A DNA stretch of 64,000 nt from an uncultured Tateyamaria sp. Lineage in GTDB: Bacteria > Pseudomonadota > Alphaproteobacteria > Rhodobacterales > Rhodobacteraceae. A program made the translations under genes and the position numbers. The stretch spans positions 62,001 through 126,000 of the forward strand of contig NZ_CANNES010000008.1 in assembly GCF_947503705.1 (NCBI RefSeq). The letters are read 5' to 3'. Below are positions 49,806-61,816 of the stretch, piece after piece; positions within the stretch are counted from its first letter, which is position 1, and each line of letters starts with the position of its first letter. The notes beneath the pieces were generated by a model, which was not told where the DNA came from, searched no databases, and saw nothing but the letters and a program-made list of their open reading frames with translations.

Positions 49806-50581
49806 TGCGCTTTGTCCTGTCTTTTGTGGCGTTGTGGTTCAGCGCCACTGCCGCGCTGGCCAACGCGGATATTGACCGCCTTGTGGATGCGATGGGCATG
49901 CCTGCCTTGGTCCGCGCCTTTTCGGAGGAAGGCATCGCGTCCAGCCCCGAGTTGGATGAGGCGTTCCTGAACGGGCAGGGTGGGGCCGTCTTTGCCGAGA
50001 CGGTGCGCAAGCTTTACGATCCTGCCCGTCTTGAGGCCGAGTTGCGCACGGGCCTTTATGAGGTGCTGGACGCTGACATGGCGCGCACCGCGCTGCTTTT
50101 TGCCGAAAGCGATCTGGGTCAGCGCATCGTCACCCTAGAGGTGCAGGGCCGACAGGCGATGTTGGATGCGGATGTGCAGGATATGGTCAAGGCCGCAGGC
50201 GATAATGCGGGGGCGGCTGTGACCGATTTTCTGGCGGCCCGCAATCTGGTTGAGCGCAATACCGAAGCGGCAGTCGTATCGCAGGTCGCCTTTTTCGACG
50301 GGCTGGCCGAGACGATCACCCAATCCTTCCCGCCGCCTGACATCGAAGGGCAGCGTGCGATGATCGCCGCCGACACCGAGCGCTGGTTGAAAGGCTATTA
50401 CGCGCTGGTCCAATCCGCCCTGAATGCCGACGAGATCGAAACCTATACCGCCTTTTGGGCGACAGAGGTGGGCACGACGCTGGATGACGCGGTGTTCGAG
50501 GTGTTTGGTCAAAGCTATGAGGCGATTTCATATGGGCTGGGCCAAGCGGTGGGCCGCCTGGTGCCACCCAATGAACTCTAG
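49805..50581 (+). CDS. DUF2059 family exported protein (copy 2)
   Basis: 258 residues: signal peptide (MRFVLSFVALWFSATAALA), then the same helical plan as copy 1 (LFAESDLGQRIVTLEVQGR aligns with FYASDLGRRLVVAENAS). A tandem duplicate that has diverged strongly; coupled by TGATG. Confidence 0.75.
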   Translation: MRFVLSFVALWFSATAALANADIDRLVDAMGMPALVRAFSEEGIASSPELDEAFLNGQGGAVFAETVRKLYDPARLEAELRTGLYEVLDADMARTALLFAESDLGQRIVTLEVQGRQAMLDADVQDMVKAAGDNAGAAVTDFLAARNLVERNTEAAVVSQVAFFDGLAETITQSFPPPDIEGQRAMIAADTERWLKGYYALVQSALNADEIETYTAFWATEVGTTLDDAVFEVFGQSYEAISYGLGQAVGRLVPPNEL

Positions 50582-50594
50582 CCCGCATTGACGC

Positions 50595-50623
50595 TTGACT
50601 TGGGCGGCTGATCTGCACATAAG
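50595..50623 (+). promoter_or_regulatory. predicted promoter of rplU-rpmA
   Basis: TTGACT, 17 bases, CATAAG. It leaves a leader of about 140 bases before rplU, in which I see no clear r-protein binding structure. Confidence 0.4.
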
Positions 50624-50769
50624 CCCGCATCTGGCCAGCGCATGCTGGCTTGTTTTGTTTAAACTTACGTCCCCGAGAGGGGCGCGCAGTTCGAGGCGGG
50701 GCCTGATCGCAGTCCCCGAAACGCCGGAGGATCCGGGGCCACAGGACGCGGCAAATAAAGGAACGACAT

Positions 50770-51480
50770 ATGTTCGCGGTTATGAAAACCGGCGGCAAAC
50801 AGTACAAAGTTCAATCGGGCGATATGCTCCGCGTTGAAAAACTGGCCGCAAATGCAGGTGACACTGTCCAATTCAACGAAATTCTGATGATCGGTGGCGA
50901 CGCCCCCGTTGTCGGCTCTCCCGTGGTTGCCGATGCAGGCGTGCAGGCCGAAGTGGTCGAGCAGCTCAAGGGCCCCAAGACCATCAACTTTGTCAAACGC
51001 CGCCGGAAGCATTCGTCCAAGCGGACCAAAGGCCACCGTCAGCAACTGACCCTGGTGCGCGTGACCGACATTCTTGCATCTGGTGCCTCCGCCTCTGGCA
51101 TCATGGCGGCTGAAAACGGTGCGGGCTTTGCCTTTGCCGCTGCGGCCACCGAGGCCGCCAAGCCAAAAGCCAAGAAAGCCAAAGCGCCAAAGGCCGAAGC
51201 CGCAGCTGAAACGCCTGCCGCCGAGGAAGCGCCCAAGCCCAAGGCCAAGAAGGCCGCGCCCAAGAAAGCTGAAGCCACTGGTGCTGACGATTTGAAAGAA
51301 TTGTCCGGTGTTGGCCCCGCGCTTGAGAAGAAATTGCACGAAAACGGTGTGACCACCTTTGCGCAAATCGCAGCATGGACCCCCGAAGACGTTGCTGATA
51401 TGGACGAGAAACTGTCTTTCAAAGGCCGGATCGAGCGTGAAGGCTGGATCGCTCAGGCCCAGGAAAAGACAAAAGGCTAA
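50770..51480 (+). CDS. rplU: ribosomal protein L21 with HhH C-terminal extension
   Basis: 236 residues against about 103 for E. coli L21. Residues 1-103 are a complete L21 ([14 protein letters not shown] ... [23 protein letters not shown], ending in VTDI). Residues 104-171 are an Ala/Lys/Pro linker ([17 protein letters not shown] and similar). Residues 172-236 form a helix-hairpin-helix-like domain ([20 protein letters not shown], then [19 protein letters not shown]). This extension is common in Rhodobacteraceae; its role is unknown. Confidence 0.95.
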   Translation: MFAVMKTGGKQYKVQSGDMLRVEKLAANAGDTVQFNEILMIGGDAPVVGSPVVADAGVQAEVVEQLKGPKTINFVKRRRKHSSKRTKGHRQQLTLVRVTDILASGASASGIMAAENGAGFAFAAAATEAAKPKAKKAKAPKAEAAAETPAAEEAPKPKAKKAAPKKAEATGADDLKELSGVGPALEKKLHENGVTTFAQIAAWTPEDVADMDEKLSFKGRIEREGWIAQAQEKTKG

Positions 51481-51492
51481 GGAGAGAGACGC

Positions 51493-51762
51493 ATGGCACA
51501 TAAAAAAGCAGGCGGTTCATCCCGTAACGGTCGCGACTCTGCGGGTCGCCGCCTTGGCGTGAAGAAATATGGCGGCGAAGCTGTCATTCCCGGCAACATC
51601 ATCGTGCGTCAGCGCGGCACCAAGTTTTGGCCTGCCGAAGGCGTTGGCATGGGCAAGGATCACACGATCTTTGCAACTGTCGATGGCTCGGTCACCTTCC
51701 ACAAGGGCCTCAAAAACCGCACGTTCATTTCGGTTCTCCCGGTTGCGGAGGCAGCCGAGTAA
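51493..51762 (+). CDS. rpmA: ribosomal protein L27
   Basis: 89 residues, [20 protein letters not shown], the family signature, with no Firmicute-type leader. Starts 12 bases after rplU. Confidence 0.98.
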   Translation: MAHKKAGGSSRNGRDSAGRRLGVKKYGGEAVIPGNIIVRQRGTKFWPAEGVGMGKDHTIFATVDGSVTFHKGLKNRTFISVLPVAEAAE

Positions 51763-51792
51763 GCCGCCAAACGGGTTTTATGAAAAATTCGG

Positions 51793-51826
51793 GGGATCGG
51801 CGGAAACGCCGGTCCCTTTTTCTTTT
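51793..51826 (+). terminator. rplU-rpmA terminator
   Basis: GGGATCGGCG-GAAA-CGCCGGTCCC followed by TTTTTCTTTT; 10-bp stem with one T-G pair and a GAAA loop. Confidence 0.9.
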
Positions 51827-51845
51827 CCAAACGCGAGGCCTTGCT

Positions 51846-52397
51846 ATGGCCGACCATCAAAAACCAAGACTTGAAGGGGGCAACATCGTCTTGCGCGATG
51901 CCGGTCCTTTGGATGTGCAAGCCCGCTTTGCCCTGGGCAATACGCCTGAAATTCAGGCCATGTTCGGGGCCGACCCCAAAGCGGTGCGCGATATCACGCC
52001 CGAGGCGGCGGAGGCGTGGGTGCAGGCCCATAGCGACGACCCCCATGCGTGGATCATCGAGGCGGATGGCAAACTGGTTGGCGGCGTGCGCCTGCATACC
52101 CTCAACTATTCCGACAAGCGGGCGCAGATCGCGATTGGCATCGTGGATGCCGATGCGTTGGGCAAGGGCCTGGGCACCCGGGCGATGCGTCTGTTGGCCG
52201 CCCATGCCTTTGACACTTTGGGCCTGCACCGACTGGGCTGTCGCGTCTTGGCATTCAACACCCGGGCCATCGCAGCCTATGAAAAGGTGGGCTTTGTCGT
52301 TGAGGGCCGCGAGCGCGAGGCGGCGTTGATCGGCGGCGCATGGCATGATGATCTGATCCTTGGTCTGCTGGATCACGACTTGCGGCGGATGCCATGA
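51846..52397 (+). CDS. GNAT acetyltransferase (RimJ/RimL-like)
   Basis: 183 residues. Acetyl-CoA loop region DALGKGLGTRAMRLLAAHAF and the downstream NTRAIAAYEKVGFVVEG are the RimJ/RimL type patterns. The acceptor is unknown. GAGG before ATG 51846. Its stop overlaps the LysE start (ATGA). Confidence 0.85.
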   Translation: MADHQKPRLEGGNIVLRDAGPLDVQARFALGNTPEIQAMFGADPKAVRDITPEAAEAWVQAHSDDPHAWIIEADGKLVGGVRLHTLNYSDKRAQIAIGIVDADALGKGLGTRAMRLLAAHAFDTLGLHRLGCRVLAFNTRAIAAYEKVGFVVEGREREAALIGGAWHDDLILGLLDHDLRRMP

Positions 52398-52996
52398 GTG
52401 TTGCCATCGCCTCTTTCGCCGTCTTTGCGGCAAGTCAGGTGGGCACACCGGGGCCTGCGAACATGGCGCTTTTGTCGACGGGGGCCCGTTATGGATTTCG
52501 CGCCGCGCTGCCATTTGTGGCCGGCGTTGCCTTGGGCAAACAGCTGGTGATCTGGCCCGTGGGCTTTGGCCTGATGGAGCTGGCAGAGCGGGCACCCTGG
52601 GTGTTCGAAGCCCTCAAATATATCTCGGCGGCCTATATCATCTGGCTGGCGTGGAAAGTGGCGAACCTGCGATTGGGTGCGGCTGATCCAGCCTCATCGG
52701 CCCCCGGCTTTGCTGCCGGGTTGATCGTGCACCCGCTCAACCCCAAGGCCTGGGCGATGATCGTGGCGGGTTTCACCGGCTTTGTGAGCCCCGGCACCGA
52801 CCCGTTGACGGCAACCGCGATCATCGCCGCTGTCTTGCTGGCCACGCAGGTTGTTTTGCACCCGCTCTGGACCCTTGCCGGGGACCGGATCGCGCGCACC
52901 CTCGCAGGAACGCGCGGCGAACCCTATCTGATGTATACCCTTGCGGCCCTCACCGTTGCATCGGTTCTGTTTGTTTTGTTCGGAGGAGGAACGTGA
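52394..52996 (+). CDS. LysE family translocator
   Basis: 200 residues with about five to six membrane helices and the family motif GTPGPANMALLSTGARYGF near the start. LysE/RhtB proteins export amino acids. Coupled to the GNAT genes on both sides (ATGA, GTGA), so an acetylation-export link is possible. Confidence 0.85.
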   Translation: MSVAIASFAVFAASQVGTPGPANMALLSTGARYGFRAALPFVAGVALGKQLVIWPVGFGLMELAERAPWVFEALKYISAAYIIWLAWKVANLRLGAADPASSAPGFAAGLIVHPLNPKAWAMIVAGFTGFVSPGTDPLTATAIIAAVLLATQVVLHPLWTLAGDRIARTLAGTRGEPYLMYTLAALTVASVLFVLFGGGT

Positions 52997-53547
52997 CGAT
53001 GGAAATGGAGAAAATTGTGACCCAGCCCGTGATCGAGACCGAACGTTTCACTCTGCGCCCTGTGCGCAAGTCCGACATGGGGCTGATCGAGCTTTATGCC
53101 AGCGACGAACGCGTCGCCCGCATGACCACGTCGATCCCGCATCCCGTGCCCCCCGGCCTGACCGAGGCGTTTATCACCCGCGCGATGCAGGACGACCGCG
53201 AAGAAGACGTGTGGGTCATGGATGGCCTGTGCGCAGGCGGGGCCGAAGTGATGGGTGTCATCTCGCTTGAGCGGATGGACCGGAACCAGTCCGAAGTGGG
53301 CTATTGGGTTGGCCCGCCTTACTGGAACACCGGCCTTGCCTCGGATGCCGTCCAGGCACTGGTCGAGGCAAATCCCATGGGCAACGCAAATATGTTTGCC
53401 TCGGTTTTTCAGGACAACCCGGCCTCGGCCCGGGTGCTGACCCATTGCGGTTTCGAATATCTGGGCGATGCGGAATCCTTTTCCGTCGCCCGTGACGCAT
53501 CGGTGCCCACCTGGACCTATAGCCGCAAACTGACACCCGCCCCGTAA
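52993..53547 (+). CDS. GNAT acetyltransferase
   Basis: 184 residues, RimJ/RimL-like (ETERFTLRPVRKSDMGLIELY, SEVGYWVGPPYWNTGLASDA, DNPASARVLTHCGFEYLG). GTG start 52993 overlaps lysE; the ATG at 52999 is possible. GGAGGAGG precedes both. Confidence 0.85.
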   Translation: MTMEMEKIVTQPVIETERFTLRPVRKSDMGLIELYASDERVARMTTSIPHPVPPGLTEAFITRAMQDDREEDVWVMDGLCAGGAEVMGVISLERMDRNQSEVGYWVGPPYWNTGLASDAVQALVEANPMGNANMFASVFQDNPASARVLTHCGFEYLGDAESFSVARDASVPTWTYSRKLTPAP

Positions 53548-53637
53548 ACTTCTTTGTTCGGAAGAATCCCGGGGGAGGGCGCATGGCCCGAGGGGCAGAC
53601 CCGCAAACCCTTTCCCCTCGCGCCGCATATGTACTAG

Positions 53638-55796
<2,159 letters not shown>

Positions 55797-55872
55797 CCCG
55801 TCTTTTGGCTGTAAATATCCCCGCCGGAGGCATAGAATCCAAAGACGCTCCGCCGATCACAGGACCTGACCG

Positions 55873-57138
55873 ATGAAAGATTTTGCTGATATTCCCGCCC
55901 TCATGGCCGACATCGGCCAGCGTGCCAAAGCGGCGGCTGCGACGCTTGCCTTTGCCAGCGCCGAGCGCAAGTACGCCGCCCTCATCAGCGCTGCCGAGCA
56001 TGTCTGGGCCACCCGTGCCGAGATCATCGCCGCCAACGCCAAGGACATGGACTATGGCCGCGAAAAAGGCCTGTCGGACGCGATGATGGATCGCCTGCTG
56101 CTGACCGAGGACCGCATCCAGAGCATCGTGGACGGGTTGCGCGCGGTGGCCGAACAGGCCGATCCCGTGGGCGAGGTTCTGGCCGATTGGACCCAGCCCA
56201 CCGGCCTGAACATCCAGCGGGTGCGCACGCCCTTGGGCGTGGTTGGCGTGATCTATGAGAGCCGCCCCAATGTGACGGCGGATGCGGGCGCGCTGTGCCT
56301 CAAGGCCGGCAATGCGGTGATTTTGCGTGGCGGCTCTGAAGGGTTCAACTCGTCCCGCGCGATCCATGCCGCCCTGCAACAGGGGTTGCGCGATGCCAGC
56401 CTGCCTGAGGATGCGGTGCAACTGGTGCCCACGCGCGACCGGGCGGCGGTCAGCGAAATGCTGACCATGACGGATACGATTGATGTGATTGTGCCCCGGG
56501 GCGGCAAGGGCCTTGTGGGTCTGGTTCAGCGTGAGGCCCGCGTGCCCGTTTTTGCCCATCTTGAGGGGATCGTGCACATCTATATCGATAAGGATGCGGA
56601 CCCTGAAAAAGTGCTGAAGGTCGTGCTGAACGCCAAAACGCGGCGCACCGGGATTTGTGGCGCTGCCGAGTGTCTGCTGATCCATGAGGACGTGGCAGGC
56701 ATTATCGGTCAGGGCGTTGTTCGCGCGCTGATGGATGCGGGGGTGCATGTGCATGCGGATGTGGGATTGCAGACCATCGACGGTGTGCTGGCCGCCACGG
56801 ATCAGGACTGGGGCAAGGAATATCTGGATATGGAGATTGCGGCGCGCATCGTGCCCGATCTGGATGCCGCGATGGCGCATATTCGCACCTATGGCTCGAA
56901 CCACACTGATTGCATCCTGACCGAGGATGCGGCGACGGCCACTCGCTTCCTCACCGAACTGGACAGTGCGATCCTGATGCACAACGCTTCGACCCAGTTT
57001 GCGGATGGGGGCGAGTTCGGCATGGGCGCCGAGATCGGGATTGCCACCGGCAAGATGCATGCGCGTGGACCGGTGGGGGCGGCACAATTGACCAGCTTCA
57101 AATATCTGGTGCGCGGTAACGGGACAGTGCGGGCCTAG
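55873..57138 (+). CDS. proA: gamma-glutamyl phosphate reductase
   Basis: 421 residues of the aldehyde-dehydrogenase fold; catalytic Cys in [13 protein letters not shown]. Reduces gamma-glutamyl phosphate made by ProB. 76 bases after proB; that gap holds a degenerate AATATCCCCGCCGGAGG word. Confidence 0.97.
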   Translation: MKDFADIPALMADIGQRAKAAAATLAFASAERKYAALISAAEHVWATRAEIIAANAKDMDYGREKGLSDAMMDRLLLTEDRIQSIVDGLRAVAEQADPVGEVLADWTQPTGLNIQRVRTPLGVVGVIYESRPNVTADAGALCLKAGNAVILRGGSEGFNSSRAIHAALQQGLRDASLPEDAVQLVPTRDRAAVSEMLTMTDTIDVIVPRGGKGLVGLVQREARVPVFAHLEGIVHIYIDKDADPEKVLKVVLNAKTRRTGICGAAECLLIHEDVAGIIGQGVVRALMDAGVHVHADVGLQTIDGVLAATDQDWGKEYLDMEIAARIVPDLDAAMAHIRTYGSNHTDCILTEDAATATRFLTELDSAILMHNASTQFADGGEFGMGAEIGIATGKMHARGPVGAAQLTSFKYLVRGNGTVRA

Positions 57139-58007
57139 TGCCCGTTGGCCAGATTGGAATCGATCAGTTGCTCCAGCACGTCCAGACGGGGCACGTAGAC
57201 CGCACTGCCGACGTCCTTGTCAGATACGAAACGGATCGCGAAGCCCTGAAAGAACGCGTCGAATTGGTCCAAGAGCGCTAGCGAAACCTTGAACGATCCG
57301 TCGGCGCCGGTCACAGTTCCACCATTGGCAGGCGGGCATGTCGCGTCGGTGTCATAGTTGCCACCACGTGCGACCGTGTTGTCGGTGTAGCAATGGGTTT
57401 TTTGCCGGGCCAAATATTGTGAGGCCGTCCAGGAGTCTTTGAAGAATGGTGTGTAGGGGGTTTGCCGGTTCAACCCGTAGGCATAGTAGTTTTCGTTGTC
57501 CTCGATGTTGTGAATGACCGTGTCGGCCCGCACCCAACGCCCCGAGCTGAGAGGGTTGGGGCGCAGACGCAAATCAACATATAGATAGGATTGTTCGCGA
57601 CCCAACTGGTACAGACACGCGCCATAGTCGGCGCGCGTTTCGCCCCGGTCGTCGGCACTGCAATACCTGTTCAACAGGTCATTGATGTTGTCGGCAAAGC
57701 GGACCTCCTGATCAAAGGCGTCTGCGTAGCGTTCAAAAAAGAAGGTGCGCGCGGTGGCGGCCGTCGGCGGTGTTTCCATGAGCATGGTCGGCTGCACAGC
57801 CAGCATCAGCAAAGAGGCAGAGGCCCGTTCGCCCGGCAACCACTTGTCGCTCCGGTATTCGGCTTTCGAGAAATAGATATTTGTGTCGCCGACCCGTTTT
57901 ATCGACACCTCCCATTCGCCCGCGGCGACGCTGTGCGGCACGAGCAATAGGGGCAGGCAGGCGATCAGCAGGGCAGCGGCGAGGCGGGACAGGATGAGGT
58001 GCTTCAT
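57135..58007 (-). CDS. exported protein of unknown function, 290 residues
   Basis: Signal peptide [29 protein letters not shown], then a soluble domain rich in Tyr, Asp and Asn with a few Cys ([31 protein letters not shown]). I do not recognise the family. ATG at 58007; a frame start at 58043 is less likely. Its stop overlaps that of proA by 4 bases (convergent). Confidence 0.65.
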   Translation of the reverse strand: MKHLILSRLAAALLIACLPLLLVPHSVAAGEWEVSIKRVGDTNIYFSKAEYRSDKWLPGERASASLLMLAVQPTMLMETPPTAATARTFFFERYADAFDQEVRFADNINDLLNRYCSADDRGETRADYGACLYQLGREQSYLYVDLRLRPNPLSSGRWVRADTVIHNIEDNENYYAYGLNRQTPYTPFFKDSWTASQYLARQKTHCYTDNTVARGGNYDTDATCPPANGGTVTGADGSFKVSLALLDQFDAFFQGFAIRFVSDKDVGSAVYVPRLDVLEQLIDSNLANGH

Positions 58008-58180
58008 GGCCTGATGGTGCCTGCTTGGGCTGCCTGTGTGCAAGGTGAAACGTAGGTGCGCGAAGCCGGTAGAGCAAGTTTCCCTTCAAATCCCAAAGTT
58101 TCCCCAATTCTGAAGAATCGCCTTTGGTTTTCACGACATGCCCCAAAACGACCGTCTGACCACCAATTTCGCCGTGAAAA

Positions 58181-58210
58181 TGGGCAGTTTTCTGTTCGCA
58201 AAACCGCCCA
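58181..58210 (+). promoter_or_regulatory. leader hairpin upstream of the BCCT gene
   Basis: TGGGCAGTTTT and AAAACCGCCCA form an 11-bp stem with one mismatch and an 8-base loop, 50 bases before the start codon. Function unknown; no T-run follows. Confidence 0.35.
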
Positions 58211-58260
58211 CTCGTGTTTTGGTGAGGCCCATAAAAACGAAAACAGGGAACAAAAACAAA

Positions 58261-59955
58261 ATGTCCATTCAACCTCCTTTGACGGAGCTTCCGATCAAGA
58301 CCGCAAATGCCGGTTTTTATCGGGGGTTCAGCGTCGACGTGACGGTGGTGAGTAAGATCATCATCAGCATTCTTGTCGTCTGGTGCATCTTTTGGCCGAC
58401 ACAATCGGGCCGCGTGCTGGGTGACCTCAACAGCATCATTCTGGCCAACTTTGCGGCCTGGTACATCTGGGTCGTGGCGTTCTTTATCATCGTTTGCCTC
58501 GGGCTCGCGTTGTGGCCCGCCGCCGGCAGGTTGAACCTGGGCCAGCCGGGCGAAGGGCCGGAGTTCTCGAACTTCTCCTGGTTCTCGATGATGTTTGGTG
58601 CCGGGATCGGTGTGGGTATGCTGACCTGGGCCGTGGCCGAGCCGGTTGCACATTTCGGGTCCAACCCCGAAACCATTCAGGGTCTGACCAATGGTGGCAC
58701 CGCCGACAATGTGCGCATGGCCTATAAATGGTCCTTCCTGCATTGGGGTCTGGGTGCCTGGGCGTGCTATGCCGTTGCCGGTCTTGCCTTGGCCTTCTTC
58801 AGCTATCGTCGCGGTCTGCCGCTGACCATTCGGTCGTCCCTGACGCCGCTCTTTGGGGCGTCACTGTCGGGCAAACTGGGGCACCTGATCGACATCGTGG
58901 CCGTTGTTGCCACCATCCTGGGTGTGGCGCAGACGCTTGGCTTTGGTGTGGAGCAATTCGTGGCTGGTCTGACCCGGATCGGGATTGGCGGTCTAATGGA
59001 CGCCGATGGCGGAGCCACATTCGTGGGCATCGTCGTTGCACTTTTGGCGATCATGGGGGCCTCGACGCTGTCGGCGCTGTCTGGCGTGGGCAAGGGCATC
59101 AAGTGGTTGTCGAACATCAACATGGTGCTTTCGATCTTCCTCTTGGGCTTTTTCATCCTGTTTGGGGCCACCTGGTTCGGCGCTACGGCCTTCTTTGTCG
59201 GCATCTGGGACTATCTGGTCGCATTGCCTTCGATGAGCTTGAACGTCTGGTCCTCGGACGGCGTCGAAGGGTCTGAGTCCTTTCTGCTGACGCAGTGGCA
59301 AGGCTGGTGGCCGGTGTTCTACTGGGCCTGGTGGATCGCATTCGCCCCCTTCGTGGGTCTGTTCCTGGCGCGCATTTCGCGCGGTCGGACCATCCGCGAG
59401 TTCGTGCTGGGTGCAATGATCGTGCCGTCGCTGATGTGCTTTGTCTGGTTCGCCTGGGCCGGTGGCACCGCCATCGATCTGGAACTGAACGGTGGGGCCG
59501 AAGGCGTCATCTTTGACGCGGCCAATGGCGACAAGATCTTTGCCATGACCACGTTCATGCTGGAGCCCATCGCACAGGCGCTGGCCTGGGGCATGGCCTT
59601 TCTGATCGTGGTGCTGCTGATGACCTTCCTTGTGACCTCTGCGGACTCTGCCGTTCTGATCGTGAACACGATCAACGCGGCTGGCGATGAAGGCCCCAAG
59701 GCGCGTCCTCACATTCTGTTCTGGGGTGCGGCGCTGGCGCTTGTGGTTGGCGGTCTGCTGATCTCGGGCGGGACTTCGGCCATTCAGACGGCCATGGTCA
59801 TCGGCGCGTTGCCCTTCAGCCTTGTCATGGTGCTGATGTGCATTGCCCTGATCAAGGCGATCTACAACGACAGCAAGCGTGAAGCGGCAGGCGTACCTGC
59901 GGTTCACTCCGAAATTCCCGGTGCCACCGGGAACGGGCTGTCTGCAGCCGAGTAA
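58261..59955 (+). CDS. BCCT family transporter (betaine/choline/carnitine or DMSP)
   Basis: 564 residues, twelve membrane helices, with the family core GAGIGVGMLTWAVAEPVAHF and the WWIAFAPFVGLFLARISRGR region. In this lineage such carriers take up glycine betaine, choline or DMSP for osmoprotection or as carbon; the true substrate cannot be set from sequence. ATG at 58261 follows AGGGA by 11 bases; the frame is open upstream to 58138 without need. Confidence 0.93.
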   Translation: MSIQPPLTELPIKTANAGFYRGFSVDVTVVSKIIISILVVWCIFWPTQSGRVLGDLNSIILANFAAWYIWVVAFFIIVCLGLALWPAAGRLNLGQPGEGPEFSNFSWFSMMFGAGIGVGMLTWAVAEPVAHFGSNPETIQGLTNGGTADNVRMAYKWSFLHWGLGAWACYAVAGLALAFFSYRRGLPLTIRSSLTPLFGASLSGKLGHLIDIVAVVATILGVAQTLGFGVEQFVAGLTRIGIGGLMDADGGATFVGIVVALLAIMGASTLSALSGVGKGIKWLSNINMVLSIFLLGFFILFGATWFGATAFFVGIWDYLVALPSMSLNVWSSDGVEGSESFLLTQWQGWWPVFYWAWWIAFAPFVGLFLARISRGRTIREFVLGAMIVPSLMCFVWFAWAGGTAIDLELNGGAEGVIFDAANGDKIFAMTTFMLEPIAQALAWGMAFLIVVLLMTFLVTSADSAVLIVNTINAAGDEGPKARPHILFWGAALALVVGGLLISGGTSAIQTAMVIGALPFSLVMVLMCIALIKAIYNDSKREAAGVPAVHSEIPGATGNGLSAAE

Positions 59956-59980
59956 CGGCGCGGATCACTGCGACAAAGCA

Positions 59981-60012
59981 AAGCCCCGGTGCGCACGCGC
60001 CGGGGCTTTTTC
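59981..60012 (+). terminator. terminator of the BCCT gene
   Basis: AAGCCCCGG and CCGGGGCTT around a 10-base loop, then TTTT. 25 bases past the stop. Confidence 0.9.
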
Positions 60013-60059
60013 CGTATCAGCGCATGGCCCTTGCCTTGGTTTTGCACCACACTGGGATC

Positions 60060-60446
60060 ATGACGAGCGATCCGAACACTCCCGACCCCTTGTTGGCCGA
60101 ATTGTGCGCCTGCGAGAGTGCAGTATGGGATGCGCTCGTGCGTGGTGACACGCAAGCGGACGCCGCCGCCTTGGATGACAGTTTTCTCGGGGTCTATGCA
60201 GACGGCTTTGCGGGCAAGGCGGAGCATGTGGGGCAGTTGGCATATGGCCCCGCGGTCGCGTCCTTTAACCTGACTGACATGCGGGCACGGCCCTTGGGGG
60301 ACGGGCATGCCCTGTTGTCCTATCTGGCCGAATTTCAGCGCGTTAGCAGCACGCAGCCAGAGAAGATGTATGTCAGTTCGATCTGGAAACGGACCGGCGC
60401 AGGCTGGATCAACGTTTTCAGTCAGGATACCGCCGCGGCGGGCTAG
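60060..60446 (+). CDS. NTF2-like/DUF4440 family protein
   Basis: 128 residues with a cone-shaped NTF2-like pattern: helical start (LLAELCACESAVWDALVRGD), then FLGVYADGFAG and strands ending in SSIWKRTGAGWINVFSQDT. Such small proteins may be enzymes or ligand binders; no specific role. ATG 60060. Confidence 0.75.
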   Translation: MTSDPNTPDPLLAELCACESAVWDALVRGDTQADAAALDDSFLGVYADGFAGKAEHVGQLAYGPAVASFNLTDMRARPLGDGHALLSYLAEFQRVSSTQPEKMYVSSIWKRTGAGWINVFSQDTAAAG

Positions 60447-60515
60447 GACGGCAATCGCCTTGCGTATGGGGGCCATTCCAATAGTCTCGGACCACAAAAC
60501 ATGAAGGCTCTTGAT

Positions 60516-61739
60516 ATGTCCCTCGACCTCGATTTTGTCCGTGCGCAGTTTCCTGCCTTTTCCGAGCCGTCCCTTCAGGGGCAGGCGTTTTTCGAGAATG
60601 CGGGCGGCAGCTATGTCTGCCAGCAGGTCATTGACCGGCTGACCCGGTTTTACACCCAGCGCAAGGTGCAGCCCTATGGGGCCGCTGCCGCGTCGCGTCT
60701 GGGGGGCGAAGAGATGGACGAGGCGCGCACCCGCTTGTCCGCCATTCTGGGTGTGGACGAGGACGAATTGAGCTTTGGCCCCTCGACCACCCAGAACACC
60801 TATGTTCTGGCGCAGGCCTTTGGCCAGATGTTGCAGCCCGGCGAGGCCATCATCGTCACCAATCAGGATCACGAGGCAAACACCGGTCCTTGGCGGCGTC
60901 TGTCCGATCGCGGCATTGACGTGCGCGAGTGGCAGATTGATCCGGGCACTGGTCATCTGGACCCCGCCGCCCTTGAGGATTTGTTGGATGAGAGCGTGCG
61001 TCTGGTTTGTTTTCCTCATTGTTCCAACGTCGTGGGCGAGATCAATCCGGTGACCGAGATCACGGCGCTGGCCCATGCCGCCGGTGCCTTTGTCTGCGTG
61101 GACGGTGTCAGCTATGCGCCGCACGGATTTCCCGATGTGGGCACACTTGGCCCCGACATTTACCTGTTTTCCGCCTACAAGACCTATGGGCCGCATCAGG
61201 GGTTGATGGTGATCCGGCGCGCCTTGGGCACGCTGCTGCCGAACCAGGGGCATTATTTCAACGCAGACAGCCTGTATAAGCGGTTTACGCCTGCCGGACC
61301 CGATCATGCGCAGATCGCGGCCTGTGCGGGCATGGCGGATTATGTGGATGCGCTTTATGCCCATGCGGTCGGGGGCGAAGCGGACGCGACAGGACGGGGC
61401 GCGGCAGTGCACGATCTGATGCGCGCCCGCGAGGAAGAGGCGCTGGACACGGTGCTGGCCTATGTCCGGGATCGCAATGATCTGCGTGTCTTGGGGCCGG
61501 TTGATGCGGCGCGCCGTGCGCCCACGGTCGCGCTGGATTTGGGTCGCGCGGCCGGGCCTGTGGCTGCAAGCCTCGCTGATCACGGGGTGATGGCAGGGGG
61601 TGGTGACTTCTATGCGGTGCGCGCCTTGCAGGCCATGGGCGTGGACCCTGCGCAAGGCGTATTGCGCCTCAGCTTTACCCACTACACCACTGACGCCGAG
61701 ATCACCCAGTTGCTTGGCGCGCTGGATGCTGTGCTTTGA
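60516..61739 (+). CDS. PLP aminotransferase class V (SufS-like fold)
   Basis: 407 residues. PLP Lys in SAYKTYGPHQGLM; FFENAGGSYVCQQ and FGPSTTQNTY match the cysteine desulfurase-like class V group, but the active Cys loop of SufS is absent, so desulfurase activity is unlikely. ATG 60516 follows AAGG by 9 bases; ATG 60501 is the alternative. Substrate unknown. Confidence 0.8.
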   Translation: MSLDLDFVRAQFPAFSEPSLQGQAFFENAGGSYVCQQVIDRLTRFYTQRKVQPYGAAAASRLGGEEMDEARTRLSAILGVDEDELSFGPSTTQNTYVLAQAFGQMLQPGEAIIVTNQDHEANTGPWRRLSDRGIDVREWQIDPGTGHLDPAALEDLLDESVRLVCFPHCSNVVGEINPVTEITALAHAAGAFVCVDGVSYAPHGFPDVGTLGPDIYLFSAYKTYGPHQGLMVIRRALGTLLPNQGHYFNADSLYKRFTPAGPDHAQIAACAGMADYVDALYAHAVGGEADATGRGAAVHDLMRAREEEALDTVLAYVRDRNDLRVLGPVDAARRAPTVALDLGRAAGPVAASLADHGVMAGGGDFYAVRALQAMGVDPAQGVLRLSFTHYTTDAEITQLLGALDAVL

Positions 61740-61762
61740 CCTTTGGTCAACCATGTCTTTGG

Positions 61763-61792
61763 TGATCCGAAGGCAGGTTTGCCCCGTATGAG
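61763..61792 (+). promoter_or_regulatory. sigma-E (RpoE) type promoter of phrB-cfa
   Basis: TGATCC at 61763-61768, an 18-base spacer, TATGAG at 61787-61792. Fits the Rhodobacter RpoE/ChrR consensus (TGATCC then TAT-like -10). 24 bases before the photolyase GTG. Confidence 0.65.
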
Positions 61793-61816
61793 TAAACAAA
61801 AGCGTAAGGGCAGGGC

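Noticed and set aside
60516-61739. Third cysteine desulfurase
   Set aside because: The fold and PLP Lys agree, but the active-site Cys loop of SufS/IscS is missing.
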